DNA of 12,332 bases, taken from assembly GCA_002306745.1 (NCBI GenBank), contig DBSW01000070.1, forward strand, positions 1,114-13,445, written 5' to 3'. How positions within the stretch are numbered: position 1 is the stretch's first letter; each line of letters opens with the position of its first letter. This document shows positions 1-6,533 of the stretch, piece after piece. Position numbers and translations under genes: made by a program. The stretch is from Dehalococcoidia bacterium UBA1332. Its GTDB lineage: Bacteria; Chloroflexota; Dehalococcoidia; Lucifugimonadales; Lucifugimonadaceae. Below the pieces are notes generated by a model. The model did no database searches, was not told where the DNA came from, and worked only from the letters and a program-made list of their open reading frames with translations.

Positions 1-2271
1 AGCGTTTTTCATCATTTCTTCAAGCTGCTCTTGGGTGATTGGCTCCATCTCGCCGGATTCTGACAATTCGCCACCATCCATCATTTGCATCTGCGAAAGC
101 AGTTGCGATAACTCTGGTTTAAATTCGCCACGGTAATCAACTTCTTGGGGTGATGAATAATCATCTCCTGGCAACTCTTCGCTTTCGATATCTTCACCCT
201 CAGCACCATCTTGATCTGCGTCTGCTTCACCATCGCCTGCTGTACCAGCCATACCCATGAATTGTTGAATCAATTCTTCAGGATCTACAACATCCTGGTC
301 TTCATCAGATTCGAAATCCTCCTCTTCTTCTTCTGGATTGAGTTGCTCAAAGTCATCATCATCAAGTTCTTCATTTTTGACCTCGATCAATATCGAATAG
401 GCTCTTATCGTAGCCTCAGCAGTATCTTCAACAATTGCTTCCGAACTAGTTATTTGCCTAACAAGTCTAAGCAGCTTTTTAGCAGTTTCTTTGTGTTCGG
501 AAGGAACAAAGATAGAATCTACCTGGCCCAGACTGACCCGGATCATAAATTCAACAAGTGCCTCACGTGCTGGAAGGTCGGTAACATCTGGGCGTGATTC
601 GAGTGCAGCTCCACGGACCATGTTATACATAACTAGGACCCCTGGATAAAGGTCAGCCACATACCCATCAATCCTAGAGCTCTCAAGAACGGTAAAAATA
701 TCGAGTGCCAGCCTACGTTCTTGGAAAAGATCAAAGAATCTACTCATATCGGTAAGAAACCCAGGTTTACCAGATTCCTCTGAAATATCTTTAGAAATCG
801 GTTGCTGTCCTTCTTCTATATTGGCACAGGATTTATCACCCAAACAATTCTCTTCCGAGTGCCGCCTTGCAGTTTCAGCTTTGGCTTTTGCAGTTTGCAG
901 CTCTTTGGCACCAGGCAAACGTTGACGAAGGTCCTCAAAAATAAGAGATGGAACATCAAAATCAAAAGCAAACGACCCAAATTCGATATGCCCAATCTGA
1001 TGCGTAGAAATCACTTTAAAAAAGCCAAAATTTTTGTCTTTACTCGTATACCTATTGATTACAGTTGGCATATAGATGGTGGTTCCTTCGGTCGTTGGTA
1101 ACTCACCTTGGAACCATCCAATGTTCTTATCTGCTAGAGCCTGAGCAGCCTGAATCTCGATCATGTGACCAGTTAGCGCAAGACAGTACATTTGAATAAC
1201 TTCGCGCACTCGAGCTAGTTCTACAGAGGAAGACAGGGAATCGAGCATCTCTTGAGATGCCGGAGATTCGAGTCGGAAATACGATACAGCAGCCTCATCA
1301 TTATCACGTGCGATGCGTATTCCTTCAGCTTGCCACTGCGCCATCTGTTCAAAAGTTACGCGCTCAAGAACATCCGGAACGACTTTCAAAAATTCTGGTG
1401 CAGCCGGTGCTGCAACTGCTGCGATGCTATCGGTCATTTCAAGCAGACGATCTCGGCTATCAGATGGTACTTTGTTGACTGTATTCGCTCCATCACGCAG
1501 TACTCCAGCCGCATCGTTTCCACCTGTAATAACTAGGCGCCTAGCAAGAGAAATTAGCGGGGCACGATGCGTCGTAGCGATTTCGACTAGTCCGGCTGTA
1601 GCTGCATCAAAAAGCACTGTCGTTTCACGCCAAGATTTTTCCGCAACAACATTGACTAGATTAATAAACTGATCCACATCACCTGAAATTTTCGGAAATA
1701 GTTCGATACCAGCCGCAAGCGAATCACCTGCCTGATCGTAAGAACGCCGAGAAAGAACTTCAAGAAATTCTCCAAAATGACAGAACTCTTCAAACGTCAA
1801 AGTTTCTAAAAGCTCTGGAGTCGACTCAAATAGACGACAAGCTAGAGCTGATGACTTCCATGTTCCTCTGTATAAGCCACGACAAACATTAGCCCAATCG
1901 TCGATATAGCGAGGCCTAAGTCTCAACATCGCTTTCGGAGAGGATTTGAAGTAGGCAACCGCTAATGAAGGTGAATCGTCACAAAGCGATGTACCGGTTT
2001 TGGCCCATTTTAAAAATTGACCAGAGGGCAACTGCCGCTGTACGGCAACAGAGGCATCGAAGAACTCTGCAGCAGCTTCCCATGAGCGAACCGTCTTACG
2101 CGCTATCTCCAGTCCTTCAGTAGCCCAAAGATTACATGTTTGCTCAGCAAGGCGGCCCGTAAGTTTACTAAGCGAAGCCTCATATCGGTCTAGTACCGGA
2201 GCAGGGAAACTACTGAGCTCCTCGCGTGTGACCTGTATAGGATTTGTTTTTGAGTTTTCAGGACTCGTCAA
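1..2271 (-). CDS. MoxR-partner protein, NorD/CbbO-like (VWA-type), partial, C-terminus beyond left edge
   Basis: Continuous reading frame of 757 codons that leaves the window at position 1 without a stop. The start is TTG at 2269-2271: the frame has a TGA stop five codons upstream, and AAGGTGAG sits about 5 nt before the TTG. Residues ~49-340 form about eight tandem helical repeats of 37-40 residues, with anchor positions W49, W89, W126, F163, F202, L239, L276 and W313. A conserved-looking segment follows with HQIGH at 424-428 and then IEFGSF. Residues ~633-705 are an acidic low-complexity linker very rich in Asp/Glu. In NorD/CbbO-type partners of MoxR ATPases the C-terminal part is a von Willebrand A domain with a MIDAS metal site; here that part is not visible, so the VWA assignment is inferred from the neighbouring CbbQ/NorQ-type ATPase, the HQxGH...FGSF block and the acidic linker. 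Such pairs remodel or activate metalloenzymes; no client gene is in view. Confidence 0.75.
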   Translation of the reverse strand, partial: MTSPENSKTNPIQVTREELSSFPAPVLDRYEASLSKLTGRLAEQTCNLWATEGLEIARKTVRSWEAAAEFFDASVAVQRQLPSGQFLKWAKTGTSLCDDSPSLAVAYFKSSPKAMLRLRPRYIDDWANVCRGLYRGTWKSSALACRLFESTPELLETLTFEEFCHFGEFLEVLSRRSYDQAGDSLAAGIELFPKISGDVDQFINLVNVVAEKSWRETTVLFDAATAGLVEIATTHRAPLISLARRLVITGGNDAAGVLRDGANTVNKVPSDSRDRLLEMTDSIAAVAAPAAPEFLKVVPDVLERVTFEQMAQWQAEGIRIARDNDEAAVSYFRLESPASQEMLDSLSSSVELARVREVIQMYCLALTGHMIEIQAAQALADKNIGWFQGELPTTEGTTIYMPTVINRYTSKDKNFGFFKVISTHQIGHIEFGSFAFDFDVPSLIFEDLRQRLPGAKELQTAKAKAETARRHSEENCLGDKSCANIEEGQQPISKDISEESGKPGFLTDMSRFFDLFQERRLALDIFTVLESSRIDGYVADLYPGVLVMYNMVRGAALESRPDVTDLPAREALVEFMIRVSLGQVDSIFVPSEHKETAKKLLRLVRQITSSEAIVEDTAEATIRAYSILIEVKNEELDDDDFEQLNPEEEEEDFESDEDQDVVDPEELIQQFMGMAGTAGDGEADADQDGAEGEDIESEELPGDDYSSPQEVDYRGEFKPELSQLLSQMQMMDGGELSESGEMEPITQEQLEEMMKNA

Positions 2272-2293
2272 TCGCTCACCTTTTCAGAGTATG

Positions 2294-2875
2294 TCATGCG
2301 GCTTCTTTTACAATATTTATAGTATTAGCGATTATCCTCGCGGACGCTCCCCATATCACCCGACCTTCATATACATAGGCATCGATTATCCGCGTCGTGC
2401 CATTTTTGAGAATCGTGATCGAGCGCTTTGAGCTTTGATCAACAAAAACCCTGACGGGTACATATACAACGTCGGCTACTTCTGCAGAGTCTGGAGTAAT
2501 ATTGACTGACTCTGACACCTGCCCTGCGTACGGGAATACTTCAAATCCGGTCGAGGTATCAACCTTTGGCATCTGACACCAAATATCGATGTCATCAGAT
2601 CCAATACCTAACTCCTCATTGGTCTCTCGTAGCGCTGCATGCATTGATGATTTGTCAGAATCTTCTATCATTCCGCCCGGGAAAGCCCATTGGCCGCTAT
2701 GATTTCTTAGTGCTTCAGCACGCTTAATCATAAGAACGGACAATTCCTGATTATTCATAGTGAACAAAACAGTAACAGCCGCGAGCGTGCGACTGCCCTC
2801 CACTTCATGTTTGGTCATCGAGTGAGATTTCAGAGCATTTTCTAGCTTTTGTATGGTAAGTCTAAGAGTGCTCAC
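2294..2875 (-). CDS. Nudix hydrolase, CoA pyrophosphatase (NudL-like) type
   Basis: A 193-residue Nudix hydrolase. The family diagnostic of CoA pyrophosphatases is visible: a VLMIKRAEALRNHSGQWAFPGG-like stretch at residues 47-68 (LLxxR...R.H.GQ.AFPGG pattern), then the Nudix box with RETNEELG at 83-90 supplying the metal-binding glutamates, then a PKVDTSTGFEVFP segment typical of the NudL branch. Such enzymes cleave CoA to 3',5'-ADP and 4'-phosphopantetheine, usually with Mg2+ or Mn2+. The start is GTG, overlapping the stop of the upstream ATPase gene as GTGA, which suggests translational coupling. An internal ATG at residue 20 is an alternative start, but the overlap favours the GTG. The gene ends 22 nt before the TTG of the NorD-like gene. 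Substrate is inferred from family resemblance; another nucleotide diphosphate is possible. Confidence 0.85.
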   Translation of the reverse strand: MSTLRLTIQKLENALKSHSMTKHEVEGSRTLAAVTVLFTMNNQELSVLMIKRAEALRNHSGQWAFPGGMIEDSDKSSMHAALRETNEELGIGSDDIDIWCQMPKVDTSTGFEVFPYAGQVSESVNITPDSAEVADVVYVPVRVFVDQSSKRSITILKNGTTRIIDAYVYEGRVIWGASARIIANTINIVKEAA

Positions 2876-3756
2876 GCGAAGATCGAAGTAACCACCTCAT
2901 CAATGCTACGCTGGATCTGCGGGTCATCTGTGATACCCCATGTAACTGAAACTTGGCACGCTCTTCGTTGCTGAACACCTTCCTTGATCAACTTGCCTGC
3001 GTATATAAGCATTCTGGTGCTTGCGCCTTCTTCAAGACCATGTTCTCGCAAATTTCGAATTTTTACTCCCAATCGGGCAAGCCGTTCAGCAGTATCGGTG
3101 TCACATCCTGATTCATGTGCGATGATCGCTGCCTCCCGTTCTTCGTCAGGAAAATCAAATTCCAATGCTACAAACCGCTGGCGTGTACTGTGTTTAAGAT
3201 CCTTCAAGGCATTTTGGTAGCCCGGATTATATGAAACCACAAGCAAGAAACCATCGGCAGCGTCAATAGTCGATCCAAGTTTGTCAATAGTTAAAGATCG
3301 ACGGTGGTCAGTAAGAGGGTGAATAATTACCGTAGTATCTTTTCGCGCCTCAACAATTTCATCGAGATAGCAAATACCTCCAGATTTTACAGCTCGGGTT
3401 AACGGTCCATCTATCCAACGAGTTCCATCTGCATCCAAAAGATAGCGACCAACCAGATCACTAGCTGTCAGGTCTTCATGGCAGGCTACAGTAATTAATG
3501 GAAGTTTATCTCCAGAACCTTGTAGCGATTTCTCTCCCGGGTTTCGCGAGGCAACACCCTCACTCAGTCGCCACGCCATGTGTTCCACGAAACGTGTTTT
3601 GCCAGTCCCAGTCGGCCCCTTTAACAAAATCGGAACTCTTTGACGATACGCTGATTCGAATATCTCTATTTCGTCTGAAGTCGGTACGTAAAACGGTTCA
3701 TCCGCAACATAGTACTCTTCAATATCACGCTCAATATATTTCTGTTCTGTGGCCAT
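2872..3756 (-). CDS. MoxR-class AAA+ ATPase, CbbQ/NirQ/NorQ family
   Basis: A 294-residue AAA+ ATPase. Walker A GPTGTGKT is at residues 47-54, Walker B ICYLDE at 128-133, a sensor-1 Asn at 177 in SYNPGYQ, and candidate arginine-finger residues R192/R194 in STRQRF. The C-terminal ~70 residues match the helical region of CbbQ/NorQ proteins. Members form hexameric rings that work with a VWA-domain partner (CbbO, NorD, CoxE) to activate or insert cofactors into metalloenzymes such as Rubisco, nitric oxide reductase or CO dehydrogenase. The candidate partner is two genes downstream at 1-2271. The start is ATG with only a weak ribosome site. The 66-nt gap after coaE is short enough for co-transcription. 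Which enzyme it serves cannot be told here. Confidence 0.9.
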   Translation of the reverse strand: MATEQKYIERDIEEYYVADEPFYVPTSDEIEIFESAYRQRVPILLKGPTGTGKTRFVEHMAWRLSEGVASRNPGEKSLQGSGDKLPLITVACHEDLTASDLVGRYLLDADGTRWIDGPLTRAVKSGGICYLDEIVEARKDTTVIIHPLTDHRRSLTIDKLGSTIDAADGFLLVVSYNPGYQNALKDLKHSTRQRFVALEFDFPDEEREAAIIAHESGCDTDTAERLARLGVKIRNLREHGLEEGASTRMLIYAGKLIKEGVQQRRACQVSVTWGITDDPQIQRSIDEVVTSIFA

Positions 3757-3784
3757 TAGTACTCGTGCCGTTAAGGCATTTTCT

Positions 3785-3800
3785 CACCGAATAAACGGTG
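3785..3800. other. Small hairpin between coaE and the AAA+ gene
   Basis: Perfect 5-bp inverted repeat CACCG / CGGTG with a 6-nt loop (AATAAA on the plus strand). It lies in the 66-nt gap between coaE and the ATPase gene. A T-rich run (TATTTTT) follows it on the plus strand, where no gene precedes it; on the minus strand no T-run follows, so it is not a convincing terminator for coaE. It could be a processing or attenuation hairpin, or chance. Confidence 0.25.
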
Positions 3801-3822
3801 GACTATTTTTGAAAGTTTCCCG

Positions 3823-4416
3823 TTAGGTTGGAACGGTATCCCATAAGCTGGATACATGATTCCGTAAATCTTTGATTGTCTTGTTGTTTTCAATTACCAA
3901 GTCAGCTCTATTTTCGCGATCAATCCGATTCATCTGCGAACTACGTCGCTCTCGCAACTCTGACTTGCCCATATTGGACCTCGCAAATACGCGTTTGTAA
4001 ACCATTTCCGAGGGGGATTCGACGGTCCAAACAACATCGAACAAACCATCCCAACCTGCTTCATAAAGCTTTGGCACCTCAATTACAACTGCCTGACTAC
4101 CTCGATTCTCCTCATACTTCAATCGGTCTATTACCCATTGTTTCGTAACCGGCCAAACAATCGACTCTAATGCTGATCTTTTTGCCTCATCCGAGAAAAC
4201 GATGCTAGCAAGAACTTCCCGGTTAATCGTTCCGCTATCGCTCACCACTTCGGTGCCAAACGTTTCAACTATGACCTTATGTGCCTCAGTCCCAGGCTCG
4301 TATGACAAGTGTGCTGCTTTGTCCGAATCGATCACAACTGCACCCAGTTCCCTAAGAACATGTGCGACTTCGGTTTTTCCGGTTCCAATTCCGCCGGTCA
4401 GGCCGATGACAAACAC
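3823..4416 (-). CDS. coaE: Dephospho-CoA kinase
   Basis: CoaE performs the last step of coenzyme A synthesis, phosphorylating the 3'-hydroxyl of dephospho-CoA with ATP in the cytosol. The protein opens with the family signature IGLTGGIGTGKT, whose P-loop falls at residues 8-15 of the chosen start. It ends with the usual R...Q...R...AD.VI.NN...L...V..LW pattern. I choose GTG at 4414-4416 (197 residues): GGAG lies 5 nt upstream (4422-4425), and family members begin only a few residues before the P-loop. A longer reading from ATG at 4435-4437 (204 residues) is possible, but it would put the Shine-Dalgarno sequence inside the gene. coaE appears to head the minus-strand cluster containing the CbbQ-type ATPase and the CoA-type Nudix hydrolase. 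Confidence 0.92.
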   Translation of the reverse strand: MFVIGLTGGIGTGKTEVAHVLRELGAVVIDSDKAAHLSYEPGTEAHKVIVETFGTEVVSDSGTINREVLASIVFSDEAKRSALESIVWPVTKQWVIDRLKYEENRGSQAVVIEVPKLYEAGWDGLFDVVWTVESPSEMVYKRVFARSNMGKSELRERRSSQMNRIDRENRADLVIENNKTIKDLRNHVSSLWDTVPT

Positions 4417-4492
4417 TGCAACTCCTGCATGAGACATTTATATACGTCGCGAGCCGACTTATCTTACGCTCGTGTTTACGGTCGCGCACTGC

Positions 4493-4520
4493 CTGATAAT
4501 GAAGTTCTAGATTTTTTCAA
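4493..4520 (-). promoter_or_regulatory. Candidate sigma70-type promoter for coaE operon
   Basis: On the minus strand, TTGAAA (4515-4520) and TATCAG (4493-4498) are separated by 16 nt. Transcription would start near 4486, about 70 nt before the coaE start. The -35 matches consensus at 5 of 6 positions, the -10 only at 4 of 6. Confidence 0.3.
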
Positions 4521-4529
4521 GTTAGATTA

Positions 4530-4550
4530 AAGTTTACGCGTAGTAAACTT
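4530..4550. repeat. Perfect inverted repeat, possible operator
   Basis: AAGTTTAC - GCGTA - GTAAACTT: two perfect 8-bp arms with a 5-nt centre, placed between the divergent coaE and selA genes. The symmetry and position suit a dimeric regulator's binding site. There is no T-run to make it a terminator. Confidence 0.45.
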
Positions 4551-4606
4551 CTGAAGTAGTTATTACGATATCAATAATATTCAGGTGAAAACATCAACTT
4601 TGCAGA

Positions 4607-4616
4607 CGATGCATCG
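4607..4616. repeat. 10-bp palindrome upstream of selA
   Basis: CGATGCATCG is a perfect palindrome 30 bp before the selA start, in the 5' leader or promoter zone. It may be a protein-binding site; a 10-bp palindrome can also occur by chance. Confidence 0.25.
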
Positions 4617-4646
4617 AACTATCTATTTGTACCTAGGGGAAGGCAA

Positions 4647-6029
4647 TTGACCGAATCTGCTTACCGATCTCTGCCATCGGTAGATACGCTATTGCAAGCT
4701 ACAGAAATCGCGTGCCTAGCAGATACTTTTTCGCATAAAACAGTGTCCATGATGGTACGAGGGATTCTAGAACAAGCTAGAGTTATGATCAGGGAAACTG
4801 GCTCAGCTCCTTCGGTCGAATCAATGATCAATCAAATCGTTGATGAGGTTGAACATACATGGGCAATATGGCCAAAACCGGTAGTAAATGCTACGGGAGT
4901 GGTCCTACACACCAATTTAGGAAGGGCGCCTTTAGGTAAAGATCTGTCAAGCGCTGCGGCAAGTTCAAGTTTTTTTTACTCCGATCTTGAATTGAATATG
5001 GATACGGGCAAACGCGGTTCAAGAAACTCGCATATCTCCAAGTTGTTATCCAAAACGACTGGATCGCAGGCAGGACTAGCGGTCAATAACAATGCCGCTG
5101 CGGTCCTCCTATGCCTTGCTGCGGTATCCAACCTTAAATCAGACGTGAAAGAAGTAATTGTTTCGCGTGGCGAGGCCGTAGAAATTGGTGGCGGGTTCAG
5201 AATTCCTGATGTGATGCAGCAATCAGGCGCTAAACTCATTGAAGTTGGTACAACTAATCGAACATACCCCTCAGATTACGAGACTGCTATCACCCCTAAT
5301 ACAGCAGCCATATTAAAAGTACACCCAAGTAATTTCGTTGTTGATGGTTTCACTCACGTGACTACAGTGGCCGAACTTGTTGAAGTTGGGAAAAAACATC
5401 AGATACCAGTAATAAATGATTTAGGGTCAGGCTGCCTCGTGGATACACGAAAGTACGGTCTTAAACAGGAAGCCCAACCACAAACTTCAGTTTCCAACGG
5501 AGTTGCCTTAACACTGTTCTCAGGAGACAAATTACTAGGAGGGCCTCAGTCGGGACTGATAGTGGGTGAAAAAAAATGGATTGAGATTGTTTCTAAACAC
5601 CCCCTTGCAAGAGCGGTACGAATCGACAAAATGACGCTTGCTTCAACCGCTGCAACATTAGGCGCTTACCTAAAAGGCTCTTATGAAACCGATATTCCTA
5701 TCTGGAACATGATCTCGATGAATGAATCCAAAATAATGGCACGAGCCGAAAGATGGCAACAACAAACAGGTGTTGGTGTTATTGCAAGTTCGAGATCAAC
5801 GATCGGTGGAGGTTCACTACCCGGTCAAACATTACCAACGACAGTACTGTCAATAAGACCAGAAATAAATCCAGATCAATTCATGTATTTTCTGAGAGAT
5901 GCGAAATTAACCGTGATCGGACGTATTGAAAACGAAAAAATTTTACTCGATCCTCGCACTGTAATTCCACAACAGGATGATGCTGTAATTGAAGCAGTTA
6001 TCAGCGCCCATGAGCGTTCAGCAAATTGA
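4647..6029 (+). CDS. selA: L-seryl-tRNA(Sec) selenium transferase
   Basis: SelA is a PLP enzyme that converts Ser-tRNA(Sec) to Sec-tRNA(Sec) using selenophosphate, the final step of bacterial selenocysteine synthesis. The protein is 460 residues, close to the usual ~460. Visible hallmarks are NATGVVLHTNLGRAPL near residue 80, EVGTTNRT, NDLGSGCLVDT, and FSGDKLLGGPQ with the PLP-binding lysine at residue 295, the same number as the E. coli active-site lysine. The start is TTG at 4647 with AGGGGAAGG immediately upstream. The last codons overlap the Smr gene by 4 nt. selB, selC and selD are not in the window, and I see no in-frame-TGA selenoprotein here. Confidence 0.95.
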   Translation: MTESAYRSLPSVDTLLQATEIACLADTFSHKTVSMMVRGILEQARVMIRETGSAPSVESMINQIVDEVEHTWAIWPKPVVNATGVVLHTNLGRAPLGKDLSSAAASSSFFYSDLELNMDTGKRGSRNSHISKLLSKTTGSQAGLAVNNNAAAVLLCLAAVSNLKSDVKEVIVSRGEAVEIGGGFRIPDVMQQSGAKLIEVGTTNRTYPSDYETAITPNTAAILKVHPSNFVVDGFTHVTTVAELVEVGKKHQIPVINDLGSGCLVDTRKYGLKQEAQPQTSVSNGVALTLFSGDKLLGGPQSGLIVGEKKWIEIVSKHPLARAVRIDKMTLASTAATLGAYLKGSYETDIPIWNMISMNESKIMARAERWQQQTGVGVIASSRSTIGGGSLPGQTLPTTVLSIRPEINPDQFMYFLRDAKLTVIGRIENEKILLDPRTVIPQQDDAVIEAVISAHERSAN

Positions 6030-6418
6030 GCCCAAGACGTCGACGGAGGCCGAGACCGGAATCCGAAAAAGCTTGGGCAGTAAATTCCGCACACGGTTTT
6101 GATCTCGTTGACATCGAAATCGATCTTCACGGAATGAGAGCCCACGAGGCAGATACACAGATCAAAATACATCTACAAAGATGTCATAACGCTCGTTTGC
6201 ATGTTGCAAAATTTATCCACGGGCATGGCAACGGCACTCTTAAACAATTAACGAGAGACCTGCTTTCAGCAAGCAATTTAGTAGCAAGGCATTACCCAGG
6301 GCCTTATGGTGACGGCGGCGATGCAGTAACCATCGCAGAACTAGATTATGGCGGTCACAGACCATATAACCGACGCGCTAATAACTCGATCGTGCCTAAG
6401 GCGATTCGTCGAAACTAA
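6026..6418 (+). CDS. Small Smr-domain protein (putative endonuclease) with Arg-rich N-terminus
   Basis: A 130-residue protein carrying an Smr domain, the nuclease module found at the C-terminus of MutS2 and alone in SmrA/SmrB proteins. The catalytic motif DLHG is at residues 33-36 and the second conserved motif HGHGNG at 65-70. GGDAVTIAEL near residue 100 closes the domain. The N-terminus is strongly basic (five consecutive arginines at residues 4-8), which suggests nucleic-acid binding. There is no MutS ATPase domain. The start is TTG, overlapping the selA stop as TTGA, with no clear Shine-Dalgarno sequence, so translation probably depends on ribosomes finishing selA. Smr proteins cut branched DNA, or RNA at collided ribosomes; which applies here is unknown. 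Confidence 0.85.
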   Translation: MSPRRRRRPRPESEKAWAVNSAHGFDLVDIEIDLHGMRAHEADTQIKIHLQRCHNARLHVAKFIHGHGNGTLKQLTRDLLSASNLVARHYPGPYGDGGDAVTIAELDYGGHRPYNRRANNSIVPKAIRRN

Positions 6419-6533
6419 CACTAAAGTTAAATAAAAAGGATTTCAGATAACGATTTTAGAATAGATAGCTATCGTAACTGGTGAGGCAAAGCGTTACACC
6501 TCGATAAATCGCTACATATATTCGACTAAGAAT
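6419..6533. promoter_or_regulatory. Intergenic gap before rarA
   Basis: A 115-bp A+T-rich gap. It holds a perfect 10-bp palindrome GATAGCTATC (6464-6473) and short alternative stems around 6480-6503 (GGTG/CACC or GAGG/CCTC). It probably contains the rarA promoter, but no good -35/-10 pair stands out and the rarA ribosome site is weak (TAAGAAT before ATG). Confidence 0.3.

Larger units (their letters stand above)
4438..4646. promoter_or_regulatory. Divergent intergenic region coaE / selA
   Basis: This 209-bp region separates the minus-strand coaE cluster from plus-strand selA and must hold both promoters. It contains an 8+8 inverted repeat (4530-4550), a 10-bp palindrome (4607-4616) and an A+T-rich stretch around 4560-4580. 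I found no tRNA-Sec-like fold, and no strong -35/-10 pair for selA. Confidence 0.6.

Noticed and set aside
211..1672. Several plus-strand reading frames of 70-130 codons
   Set aside because: They lie opposite the uninterrupted 757-codon minus-strand frame, have unlikely composition, and match no family; they are shadows.
2872..3756. Specific Rubisco or nitric oxide reductase activase
   Set aside because: The family fits, but no Rubisco or NOR genes are in the window, so cbbQ or norQ would over-claim.
4435..4437. ATG as the coaE start
   Set aside because: It is usable, but GGAG sits inside that reading 5 nt before a GTG that gives the usual CoaE N-terminus.
4438..4646. Possible tRNA-Sec (selC) next to selA
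   Set aside because: I found no acceptor stem, T-loop or long variable arm pattern in this stretch on either strand.
6026..6418. MutS2 mismatch-type ATPase
   Set aside because: Only the Smr module is present; there is no Walker A or MutS core in 130 residues.
6464..6473. GATAGCTATC palindrome as an operator for rarA
   Set aside because: It is only 10 bp, in A+T-rich DNA, with no clear promoter beside it; chance is likely.
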